Shown: piece after piece, positions 27,272-34,311 of the stretch
Layout of the letters: each line of letters begins with the position of its first letter
Numbering within the stretch: position 1 is the stretch's first letter
Source of the DNA: an uncultured Clostridia bacterium
GTDB taxonomy: Bacteria > Bacillota > Clostridia > Christensenellales > Borkfalkiaceae
Direction of reading: 5' to 3'
Assembly (NCBI GenBank): GCA_947570625.1
Contig: CANOUP010000007.1
Location: 1-64,000 of the forward strand
DNA length: 64,000 nt
Made by a program: the position numbers and the translations under genes
The notes under the pieces: generated by a model
The model's input: the letters and a program-made list of their open reading frames with translations, nothing else
The model's database searches: none
What the model was told of the DNA's origin: nothing

Positions 27272-27835
27272 TTAACCGTTATATACCGTCATTACGTTTT
27301 CGACGGTTGCGCCCTCTGCAAGCGTTAAAGCCGCGCGCGCCGCTTTCTTACAGGCGCATATAAAGAGTTCGTAATCTTCTTTCTTTACTTCGGACAGGAC
27401 GTAATTTATTATGGGTATATTAACCGCGCTGTCGCGTATGCCTACCCTTATCCTTACGAAATCCGACGAGCCTATTTCGGAAATGACGGAGCGCATGCCG
27501 TTATGCGTGCCCGCGCTTCCCGAAGGACGTATTCTTATCGAGCCCTTGGGGATATCGTAGTCGTCGTATATGATTATAAGGTCGGAAACGTCTGCTTTAT
27601 ACTTTGCGAGAAGCTGTTTGACGGCCCTGCCGCTGTTGTTCATATACGTGACGGGGCGGGCAAGTATAACTTTTTCACCGCCGACATTGGCTTCGGCAGT
27701 GAAAGACTCACACTCCTTTTTTTTGAACTTTACGCCGAGTTCCGCCGCGGCGTCGCCGACGGCGATATATCCCATATTATGAAAGGTTTTTAAATACTTT
27801 TCCTCGGGATTGCCCAGTCCTACTATAATTTTCAT
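27272..27835 (-). CDS. pth: Peptidyl-tRNA hydrolase
   Basis: Pth frees tRNA from peptidyl-tRNA released by stalled ribosomes. The 187-residue protein begins MKIIVGLGNPEEKYLKTFHN, with the catalytic His at 19 and substrate-binding Asn at 9. Other family motifs are VTYMNNSG and IIYDDYDIPKG, and the serine/glycine loop GSAGTHNGMRS. AAGGAT lies before the ATG. It sits between prs and mfd, the usual clostridial order. Confidence 0.98.
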   Translation of the reverse strand: MKIIVGLGNPEEKYLKTFHNMGYIAVGDAAAELGVKFKKKECESFTAEANVGGEKVILARPVTYMNNSGRAVKQLLAKYKADVSDLIIIYDDYDIPKGSIRIRPSGSAGTHNGMRSVISEIGSSDFVRIRVGIRDSAVNIPIINYVLSEVKKEDYELFICACKKAARAALTLAEGATVENVMTVYNG

Positions 27836-27853
27836 TTTTATCCTTTATATTAA

Positions 27854-27875
27854 ATGCCGCAGCTGTCTGCGGCAT
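27854..27875 (-). terminator. Hairpin between prs and pth
   Basis: The stem ATGCCGCAG / CTGCGGCAT with a 4-base loop follows the prs stop. On the minus strand only TTTAATAT follows, so termination is probably partial and pth may be read through. Confidence 0.55.
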
Positions 27876-27890
27876 CCGTTGCTGAGATTA

Positions 27891-28838
27891 TCAGTCGTAG
27901 ATTTTCGACATAGGTCTGTCGAGGTAAACGTTTTCTATCGCGGAAGCAAAGATTTGCGCCGTGGAAATCATTTTGAAAATGGGAAGCATCTTTTCTTTGG
28001 GAATATTGATGGTATCGAGCATTGCAAGCTCGGTAATGGGCGAAGCCGAAAGCCTGTCAATGGCAGGACCCGAGAGCACGCCATGCGAACAGCAGGCGTA
28101 AATTTCTTTCGCGCCAGCTTCCTTCAAAGCGATTGCGCCCTGCACTATCGTGCCCGCAGTATCAATCATATCGTCAATCATAAGACAGTTTTTGCCCTTT
28201 ACGTCGCCGATAATGTTCATAACTTCCATTACGTTGGCTTTGGGACGGCGCTTGTCTATGATTGCCATTTTCGCGTCCATGCGCGCGGCGACTTTTCTCG
28301 CCCTCGCGACAGAGCCGATATCGGGGGAAACGACAACGAAATCGTCGTCCACCTTGGGTTTGAAGTGGTTGTAAAGCGTGGGACCGCCCACGAGGTTGTC
28401 CAGAGGGATATCGAAAAAGCCCTGAATTTGCAGGCAGTGCAAATCCATTGTAAGCACCCTGTCCGCGCCCGCGGAAGTGATAAGGTTTGCGACGAGTTTA
28501 GCTGTTATGGGCTCCCTCGACCTCGCCTTTCTGTCCTGACGCGCATATCCGAAATAAGGAATTACCGCAGTAATTCTACCCGCGCTTGCGCGCCTTGCCG
28601 CGTCAATCATTATGAGAAGTTCCATAAGATTGGTATTTACGGGGTAGCTTGTCGACTGGATTAAAAATACGTCTTTACCGCGGATGGACTCGTCGTAACG
28701 TACGTAAATTTCGCCGTCCGAAAAGTGGGTTACTTCCATTTCTCCGAGCGAGGTGTTAAGCTTTGACGCTATCGCCTCAGCAAGGGGCTTGTTGGAATTG
28801 CCGGAAAAGATTTTGATTTCGCTGCCGTGATTAATCAT
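27891..28838 (-). CDS. prs: Ribose-phosphate pyrophosphokinase
   Basis: This enzyme makes phosphoribosyl pyrophosphate (PRPP) from ribose-5-phosphate and ATP, for nucleotides, His and Trp. The ATG at 28838 (protein start [14 protein letters not shown]) gives the usual 315 residues. The upstream in-frame extension overlaps the promoter region and is rejected. Motifs include [27 protein letters not shown], the flexible loop [15 protein letters not shown] and the PRPP-binding [15 protein letters not shown] lies 13 bases before the ATG, slightly far. A clear promoter lies at 28921-28949, leaving a leader of about 75 bases. Confidence 0.98.
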   Translation of the reverse strand: MINHGSEIKIFSGNSNKPLAEAIASKLNTSLGEMEVTHFSDGEIYVRYDESIRGKDVFLIQSTSYPVNTNLMELLIMIDAARRASAGRITAVIPYFGYARQDRKARSREPITAKLVANLITSAGADRVLTMDLHCLQIQGFFDIPLDNLVGGPTLYNHFKPKVDDDFVVVSPDIGSVARARKVAARMDAKMAIIDKRRPKANVMEVMNIIGDVKGKNCLMIDDMIDTAGTIVQGAIALKEAGAKEIYACCSHGVLSGPAIDRLSASPITELAMLDTINIPKEKMLPIFKMISTAQIFASAIENVYLDRPMSKIYD

Positions 28839-28920
28839 TTGGGTGATATGTCCTCCGATTTTACTTTTGTATATGAAAAGACTTTGCCGTCTTTTATTAC
28901 CGCTCACAAACTGCTTTATT

Positions 28921-28949
28921 ATTTTATATTTATACCCGTTTAAAGTCAA
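28921..28949 (-). promoter_or_regulatory. prs promoter
   Basis: On the minus strand TTGACT (28949-28944), a 17-base spacer and TAAAAT (28926-28921). Confidence 0.8.
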
Positions 28950-28970
28950 ACGAAAAGGCGGTGTAAATTT

Positions 28971-29423
28971 TTACTTTTTCAATCTTTCGCGCATTGACGA
29001 AAAAAAGGACGACAAAATTTCCGCGCACTCCTTTTCCATTACTCCGCCCTCAACTTCCGCCGTGTGGTTGACAAGGTTGGACTGCGCGAGTTCGGCCGTC
29101 ATGGAGCGTCCCTTTGCTTCGTACGCGCCGAAGTACACTTTTTTTATGCGCGCGTTCAGTACCGCGCCCATACACATAGGGCAGGGTTCGAGGGTGACGT
29201 ATATTTCACACTCGGGAATACGCCAGCTTTTAAGCTTTCTGCAAGCCTTTTCTATCGCCTCTATCTCGGCGTGCGCGGTGGCTATCTGCTTTTTCGTGCG
29301 CTTGTTGTATCCGCGCGAAATCACTTTGCCGTCGGCAACGACGACCGCGCCTATGGGGACTTCTCCCTCGGCAAGAGCTTTGCGCGCGCATTTAAGCGCT
29401 TCTTTCATAAATTTATTTTCCAT
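28971..29423 (-). CDS. tadA: tRNA-specific adenosine deaminase
   Basis: TadA converts A34 to inosine in tRNA(Arg). The protein, taken from the ATG at 29423, has 150 residues with zinc ligands and catalytic Glu in TAHAE (H51, E53) and EPCPMC (C81, C84). The motif GAVVVADGKVISRGYN is also typical. A TTG four codons upstream is possible, but ATG is preferred; neither has a clear ribosome-binding site. The start overlaps the end of the M14 peptidase gene by 11 bases, so translation is probably coupled to it. Confidence 0.95.
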   Translation of the reverse strand: MENKFMKEALKCARKALAEGEVPIGAVVVADGKVISRGYNKRTKKQIATAHAEIEAIEKACRKLKSWRIPECEIYVTLEPCPMCMGAVLNARIKKVYFGAYEAKGRSMTAELAQSNLVNHTAEVEGGVMEKECAEILSSFFSSMRERLKK

Positions 29424-30144
29424 ATTCGTTTGCAAATATCTTCAATGCGTCAAAGCATTTTTTTACGTGTTTAAGCCGCGTCAGGGGATGAACGAGCCCG
29501 TCCGCCCCGCACTCCACGGTGTACGCGGGTATATGAAGTTTTTCAATGCACCAGTCTTTGTACCCGCCCGCCGAGCCGTGTATGATTTTAGGAGAATACC
29601 CCGTCGCCCGCGCTAAAATTTCAGCGCCGAGTCTGTCGCCGTTTCCGCCGTATTCCCAGTATATTTCCTCGCCTTTGGTGTGAAAACTGAGTGTCGTAAA
29701 AGGTCTTACCCTCAAAGTAAAATCCCTCAGCGCCGAAGTTTCGCACTCCGAGAATGGATATGCGCCTATGCAGTTTTCGCTTCCCTGCGTTTTGGTGTTG
29801 AGCTTTCCGCTTCCCCAGCCGGCGTCGAAATTGCAGTTTAAATCCACCCCGCGCGCGTTCGCTTTCCACAGCGGACTGACGTTTTCGCTTATCGACGCGC
29901 CGTCGGGATTGACAAGCGGTATTATCCAACAGCCTCTTTCGCCCGTGCCGTTATTGATATGTTTAAGCGCAAGGCGGGCGGTAATATATTCCCTGCCGTG
30001 GATTGCGTAAGTAGAAATTATCTGCCTGCCAGTTTCGCCGCCAGTATGCATGGCGAAAATCTCTCTGCCGAGAAAGGAATAGCCTATGACGCATTTCTTA
30101 CCGCCGTAAGCGTTGTAAAAATTTTTAACTTCCTGAAATATCAC
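29413..30144 (-). CDS. M14-family zinc carboxypeptidase
   Basis: The 243-residue protein has zinc ligands in IHGRE (H49, E52) and H155 in LSFHTKGEE, the substrate-binding RGVDLNCNFD (99-108) and the catalytic glutamate in YTVECG (E211). This is the M14 fold. The closest characterised group is the gamma-D-glutamyl-diaminopimelate peptidase (M14C) type, which cleaves peptidoglycan stem peptides, but no LysM or signal peptide is present. The enzyme is thus probably cytoplasmic, perhaps in muropeptide recycling. It lies between rlmH and tadA in one minus-strand unit. Confidence 0.87.
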   Translation of the reverse strand: MIFQEVKNFYNAYGGKKCVIGYSFLGREIFAMHTGGETGRQIISTYAIHGREYITARLALKHINNGTGERGCWIIPLVNPDGASISENVSPLWKANARGVDLNCNFDAGWGSGKLNTKTQGSENCIGAYPFSECETSALRDFTLRVRPFTTLSFHTKGEEIYWEYGGNGDRLGAEILARATGYSPKIIHGSAGGYKDWCIEKLHIPAYTVECGADGLVHPLTRLKHVKKCFDALKIFANEYGK

Positions 30145-30163
30145 ATATTAAAATATGCTTTTT

Positions 30164-30601
30164 TTATTTATGATATTCTCCCCCGCCGTTTATCATAAAC
30201 GCGCGGTAAAGCTGTTCCAAGAGTATGACGCGCATAAGCTGGTGCGGAAAAGTCATATCCGAAAACGAAAGTTTTAAGTGCGCCGTGTTCTTGACCGCGT
30301 CCGCAAGCCCGCATGACGAACCTATAACAAAGGTCGCTTCCTCTCCCCTGTCCGTGTACTCCTTAATTTGAGAAGCCAGCTTTTCGCTTGAAAATTTTAC
30401 ACCCTCTATGCACAGGGCAATCACTTTGCCACGACAGGCTTTGAGTACAGAAGGCGCTTCGTCGGCAGGGCTCTTCCCCTCGGGCAGCTCTTTTACCGTA
30501 ACCGATGCGAAGCGCGAAAGACGCTTTAAATATTCTTCCGCCGCCTGTCTGTAAAAGGCTTCCTTTATCTTGCCCACGCAGACGATGTTTATTTTCTGCA
30601 T
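30164..30601 (-). CDS. rlmH: 23S rRNA pseudouridine(1915)-N3-methyltransferase
   Basis: RlmH methylates pseudouridine 1915 in helix 69 of 23S rRNA on the assembled ribosome. The 145-residue protein (start MQKINIVCVGKIKE, ATG at 30601) has the SPOUT-fold motifs FVIGSSCGL (SAM-binding knot), LSFSDMTFPHQLMR and the invariant C-terminal GGEYHK. A longer frame upstream runs into the CPBP gene and is rejected. Start and stop codons overlap by one base (TAATG) with the CPBP gene, so coupling is likely. Confidence 0.97.
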   Translation of the reverse strand: MQKINIVCVGKIKEAFYRQAAEEYLKRLSRFASVTVKELPEGKSPADEAPSVLKACRGKVIALCIEGVKFSSEKLASQIKEYTDRGEEATFVIGSSCGLADAVKNTAHLKLSFSDMTFPHQLMRVILLEQLYRAFMINGGGEYHK

Positions 30602-31524
30602 TATTGCACCCCGAACAGCGAAAGTATCCAGACGAGCGACAGTACCGCTATACCCGCCGAAGCATAAATAAAAAAGCTTTTTACGCTTCCCTTTTCGCAT
30701 TTCGCGGTTTGTTTTTTGTCGAGTATCAGCCATATGATCCCGCCTGCAAGCGACAGAGCCGAAATAACGATTAGCGCTATGTTCGCGCCCGTTGAAAGCA
30801 TAAGCGCACCGCTTTCGTCAAAACAATTGCATGCCGTCAAAATTACAATGACCGCGTTATTTATAAAATGCATTAAAACGGACGGCAGTATCGACCCCGA
30901 ACGCACGGCGACAAACGAGAACGCACAGCCCGCGATAAACTGGTATACGGTCTGTTCGGGCGAGCCGTGAAACAGCGCGAAACAGAAGCCGACAATGAAA
31001 ACCGTGCGCACCGTTCCGACTGTGCCTTCGCACGCGCGCAGTATCGCACCGCGGAACAGAAACTCTTCAAACACGGCGGGAAATACCGCGATTACGAGCA
31101 GGGCGGGGATTATCTTCGCGCCCGTCAAATCGGGCATATAACTTGAAGCTTCCCTCTGTTTATAGCCGAACAGCTCGAAAAACTTTACGGACAAATCGTT
31201 TACCCAGTTAAGCGAAAACAGCAGACCGAATATCAAAAGAAGCGCGATGACGTAATACTTCCACCCGCACTTTACTGGCAGAGTCTTTCTGACGCTTACT
31301 TTTTTATATTTGTGCACCGCGAACAGGCTTATAATTATGCCTACCGGCGCCGCGAGATAACTTAAATACACATACCCGTCGGAGCCCTGTTCCAGACCCG
31401 AAAGCGTGATAATAAGCGCAACCGCGAAGTTTACGATAAAATAAATCAATACCGAGGCGCTGAAAGTCAGTCCTCCGAAATCCGCGGTCAGACGGTTGTT
31501 TACGGCAGTCGAATTTTCTTCCAT
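30601..31524 (-). CDS. CPBP-family intramembrane metalloprotease
   Basis: The 307-residue protein has about seven or eight membrane helices and the CPBP (Abi/CAAX protease-like) motifs: FEEFLFRG (E153, E154, R158) and FALFHG (H186), followed by a third motif around INNAVIV. Bacterial members are linked to bacteriocin self-immunity or membrane protein processing. The substrate here is unknown. The promoter (TTTACT-17-TATAAT) ends six bases before the ATG with no Shine-Dalgarno sequence, so the mRNA is predicted leaderless. It is divergent from the fumarase genes. Confidence 0.9.
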   Translation of the reverse strand: MEENSTAVNNRLTADFGGLTFSASVLIYFIVNFAVALIITLSGLEQGSDGYVYLSYLAAPVGIIISLFAVHKYKKVSVRKTLPVKCGWKYYVIALLLIFGLLFSLNWVNDLSVKFFELFGYKQREASSYMPDLTGAKIIPALLVIAVFPAVFEEFLFRGAILRACEGTVGTVRTVFIVGFCFALFHGSPEQTVYQFIAGCAFSFVAVRSGSILPSVLMHFINNAVIVILTACNCFDESGALMLSTGANIALIVISALSLAGGIIWLILDKKQTAKCEKGSVKSFFIYASAGIAVLSLVWILSLFGVQ

Positions 31525-31530
31525 ATTTCA

Positions 31531-31559
31531 ATTATAACGTAATTTATAAATAAAGTAAA
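31531..31559 (-). promoter_or_regulatory. CPBP-rlmH promoter, leaderless
   Basis: On the minus strand TTTACT (31559-31554), a 17-base spacer and TATAAT (31536-31531), with only six bases between the -10 and the ATG. Confidence 0.75.
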
Positions 31560-31567
31560 ATAATTAA

Positions 31568-31596
31568 TTTACTTTTAAAGCAAAATGTTATAAAAT
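31568..31596 (+). promoter_or_regulatory. Fumarase promoter, leaderless
   Basis: TTTACT (31568-31573), a 17-base spacer and TAAAAT (31591-31596), with six bases between the -10 and the ATG. Its -35 is the mirror image of the CPBP -35, eight bases away. Confidence 0.72.
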
Positions 31597-31602
31597 CGAA
31601 GT

Positions 31603-32442
31603 ATGCGTAAGATAAACACACAAGCAATAGAAGAAACGGTATACGCCCTTGCGTTAAAGGCGGGCGTAAACATTACCCCCTCCTGCCTGAACGCAATGAA
31701 GTCTGCTTATGAAAAGGAAACGGGCGAAGCGTGCGCGTTCGCGCTTAAAACGCTTATAGACAACAGCGAAATCGCACGGAACGGACAGCTTCCCGTTTGT
31801 CAGGACACAGGTATGGCGGTAGTCATAGCCGAAATCGGACAGGAAGTTTACCTCGAAGGCAAACCGCTGAGCACCGCGATAAACAACGCGGTAAAAAGGG
31901 CTTACTCCGACGGTTATTTCAGAAAGTCCGTCTGCGACCCGATAACCCGCGCAAACACCGCCGACAATACCCCTGCCGTCATACATACGGAAATTACCGA
32001 AGGCGACAGGATTAAGCTGACGTTTATGCCCAAAGGGTTCGGGAGCGAAAATATGTCGCGCCTGTATATGCTTAAACCCGCTCAGGGCGTAGAGGGAATT
32101 ATAGACGCGATTACACAAACAGTAAAGCTTGCGGGTTCGCGCCCCTGTCCCCCGGTCTACGTCGGCGCAGGTATAGGCGGAACGTTCGACAGCTGTGCGT
32201 TCCTTGCCAAAAAGGCTCTTACGCGCGATATAGGCGAACATAATCCCCGCAAAGAAATCGAGCAAATAGAAAGGCTGGCGCTGGAACGAATAAACGCGCT
32301 GAATATAGGCTGTCAGGGATTTCACGGCGCGACCACCGCGCTGGGAGTAAGTTGCGAGTGGGCGCCCACGCATATCGCAGGTTTGCCCGTCGCCGTCAAT
32401 ATACAGTGCCATTGCGTGCGCTGTGAAAAGGAGATTATATGA
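31603..32442 (+). CDS. Fumarate hydratase class I, alpha subunit
   Basis: Together with the next gene this makes the two-subunit, 4Fe-4S fumarase that interconverts fumarate and malate; tartrate dehydratase (TtdA) is a close relative and cannot be fully excluded. The 279-residue subunit shows PVCQDTGMAVV (Fe-S cysteine region, about 65-75), GFGSENMSRLYMLKPAQG and VGAGIGGTFDSCAFLAK. The cysteines in these and in the C-terminal part provide the cluster ligands. The stop overlaps the beta-subunit start by four bases (ATGA). No Shine-Dalgarno sequence precedes the ATG; the promoter suggests a leaderless mRNA. Confidence 0.95.
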   Translation: MRKINTQAIEETVYALALKAGVNITPSCLNAMKSAYEKETGEACAFALKTLIDNSEIARNGQLPVCQDTGMAVVIAEIGQEVYLEGKPLSTAINNAVKRAYSDGYFRKSVCDPITRANTADNTPAVIHTEITEGDRIKLTFMPKGFGSENMSRLYMLKPAQGVEGIIDAITQTVKLAGSRPCPPVYVGAGIGGTFDSCAFLAKKALTRDIGEHNPRKEIEQIERLALERINALNIGCQGFHGATTALGVSCEWAPTHIAGLPVAVNIQCHCVRCEKEII

Positions 32443-32957
32443 TTAAAATCACCCTACCGCTCGGCAAAGACTGCGCATCGGGACTGAAAGCGGGCGACAG
32501 CGTCTTAATATCGGGAACTATCCTCACGGCGCGCGACTGCGCGCACAAAAGAATTTGCGCTATGCTCGACAAAGGCGAACCCCTTCCCTTCGAATTGAAA
32601 GACGCGGTAATTTACTATGCCGGTCCCTGTCCCGCCAAACCCGGACGCGTTTCGGGGAGTTGCGGCCCGACCACTTCTGCGAGAATGGATTCTTTCGCCC
32701 CCCGTCTTCTGGACTGCGGACTGGGAGCAATTATCGGAAAGGGCGAAATGTCGGAAGAAGTCGGACAGGCGCTTATAAGAAATCGCGCGGTATACTTCGC
32801 GGGAATAGGCGGAGCGGGCGCGCTGTACGCGGACTCGATTGTTTCGAGCGAGTGCATAGCCTTCCCCGATTTGCTGTCGGAAGCCGTTTACAGGCTTGAA
32901 GTAAAAGATTTCCCCGCAGTTGTGGCAACGGACTGTCACGGCGGAAGCATATATTGA
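32439..32957 (+). CDS. Fumarate hydratase class I, beta subunit
   Basis: The 172-residue protein is the C-terminal domain of class I fumarases as a separate subunit. Landmarks are SGTILTARDCAHKRI near the start, YYAGPCPAKPG and GSCGPTTSARMD in the middle, and GIGGAGALYADSI. It is coupled to the alpha subunit through the ATGA overlap. In a fermenting anaerobe with pyruvate formate-lyase it probably serves a reductive branch from malate to fumarate or an aspartate-fumarate route, but no other enzyme of that branch is in the window. Confidence 0.95.
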   Translation: MIKITLPLGKDCASGLKAGDSVLISGTILTARDCAHKRICAMLDKGEPLPFELKDAVIYYAGPCPAKPGRVSGSCGPTTSARMDSFAPRLLDCGLGAIIGKGEMSEEVGQALIRNRAVYFAGIGGAGALYADSIVSSECIAFPDLLSEAVYRLEVKDFPAVVATDCHGGSIY

Positions 32958-32975
32958 AAATTACGCAAAAATAAG

Positions 32976-33004
32976 TTGACTTATTTTACATATATCAATA
33001 TAAT
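32976..33004 (+). promoter_or_regulatory. pheST promoter
   Basis: TTGACT (32976-32981), a 17-base spacer and TATAAT (32999-33004), just upstream of the T-box leader. Confidence 0.87.
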
Positions 33005-33009
33005 TAACA

Positions 33010-33252
33010 TAATCGATAAAGGCGTTGAGCGGGACAGACGTTTCAGGCTTCCTTTTCAGAGAGAAAAACTCACGGGCTGAAAGGTTTTTCAAAGGAGCGA
33101 GGCGGTATTCACCCGTTAGCCGGATATGCGAAAGAGCACCGAGTAGTATATCCCGTAGTTCTGCGTAAAAGAAAACAAGACGGCATTCGCCGTAAAATCA
33201 GGTGGTACAGCGAACAAATTCGCCCTGTGGTCGGGGCGGATTTTATTTTATA
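33010..33252 (+). promoter_or_regulatory. T-box leader controlling pheST
   Basis: The leader holds the conserved T-box AGGTGGTACAGCG (33200-33212), whose central bases pair with the tRNA acceptor end. A terminator follows: AAATTCGCCC paired with GGGCGGATTT (33217-33243), then a T-rich tract. Upstream are several stems, including one with GAGTAGTATATCCCG. By family logic, uncharged tRNA(Phe) binding favours the antiterminator and lets pheST be transcribed. A UUC at 33088-33090 is a candidate specifier codon, but I could not fix stem I with certainty. Confidence 0.92.
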
Positions 33253-33271
33253 TTTTTTTTGGAGTGTTTAT

Positions 33272-34300
33272 ATGGACGTAAATGAAAAAATCAAGCATAT
33301 CGAACAGCAGATTGAAAGCGCCGTGGCCGACGTCAAATCGAGCAAGAGTCTGCAAGAGATAAAGATGCGCTTCCTCGGCAAAACGGGAGAAATTTCTTCG
33401 CTTATGAAGAATATGCGCGACGTTCCGCCCGAACAGCGCCCTTCCCTCGGCAAACTTTTAAACGCGCTCCGCCAATGGACGGAAGAAAAGCTGGACAATC
33501 TTGAAAGCGGGCTTAAAGAAATCGAACTGAAAAGAAAGTACGCCGAGGAAAAAATCGACGTTACCGTTCCCGCGCGCGACTTCCCCGACGGGGCGTATCA
33601 CCCCAATACCCTTATAAGGAACGAGCTTGTTTCCATATTTGCCGGCATGGGCTTTGAAATTTTCGAGGGGCCCGAAATAGAAAACGATTACTACAACTTT
33701 ACCGCGCTGAACACGCCCAAGGACCACCCCGCGCGCGATATGCAGGACACCTTCTATCTTGCCGAAGACCTGCTTTTGCGCACGCAGACGTCGGCGGGTC
33801 AGATAAGGGTTATGGAAAACAAGAAACCGCCCATTAAAATACTTTCGCCCGGCAAAGTTTACAGAAGCGACGACGACGCGACCCACTCCCCTATGTTCTC
33901 GCAGATGGAAGGGCTTGTAGTCGACAGGGGCATTACCCTCTGCGACCTTAAAGGCATGCTCGACGAGTTTGCGAAAAAGATTTTCGGAGAAAACGTAAAG
34001 ACAAGACTGCGCCCCTCCTACTTCCCTTTCACCGAACCGTCGGTAGAAGTCGACGTAAGCTGTTTCGAGTGCGGAGGCAAAGGTTGCAGACTGTGCAAGG
34101 GCACGGGCTGGATAGAAGTTCTCGGCGCGGGCATGGTCAACAGGCGCGTTCTCGAAGGATGCGGGATAAATCCCGACGAATATACGGGTTTTGCGTTCGG
34201 TATGGGTATCGAGAGAATAGCCATGCTCAAATACGGAATCAACAATATGAAGCTCCTCTTCGAGGGTGATACGAGATTCCTCAAACAGTTCAAGGATTAA
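33272..34300 (+). CDS. pheS: Phenylalanyl-tRNA synthetase alpha subunit
   Basis: PheS is the catalytic subunit of the (alpha-beta)2 enzyme that charges tRNA(Phe). The start at 33272 ([13 protein letters not shown], with GGAG upstream) gives 342 residues, the normal length. An earlier in-frame start lies inside the T-box terminator and is rejected. An N-terminal coiled coil (about 1-90) precedes class II motifs: [10 protein letters not shown] (motif 2 area) and [17 protein letters not shown] (motif 3). A CxxC...CxxC insertion ([14 protein letters not shown]) is also typical. It is followed by pheT after 11 bases. Confidence 0.98.
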   Translation: MDVNEKIKHIEQQIESAVADVKSSKSLQEIKMRFLGKTGEISSLMKNMRDVPPEQRPSLGKLLNALRQWTEEKLDNLESGLKEIELKRKYAEEKIDVTVPARDFPDGAYHPNTLIRNELVSIFAGMGFEIFEGPEIENDYYNFTALNTPKDHPARDMQDTFYLAEDLLLRTQTSAGQIRVMENKKPPIKILSPGKVYRSDDDATHSPMFSQMEGLVVDRGITLCDLKGMLDEFAKKIFGENVKTRLRPSYFPFTEPSVEVDVSCFECGGKGCRLCKGTGWIEVLGAGMVNRRVLEGCGINPDEYTGFAFGMGIERIAMLKYGINNMKLLFEGDTRFLKQFKD

Positions 34301-34311
34301 GGAGATTTGAT

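Noticed and set aside
33227..33271. A pheS start 15 codons earlier
   Set aside because: It would begin in the T-box terminator; the ATG at 33272 has a ribosome-binding site and gives the normal protein start.
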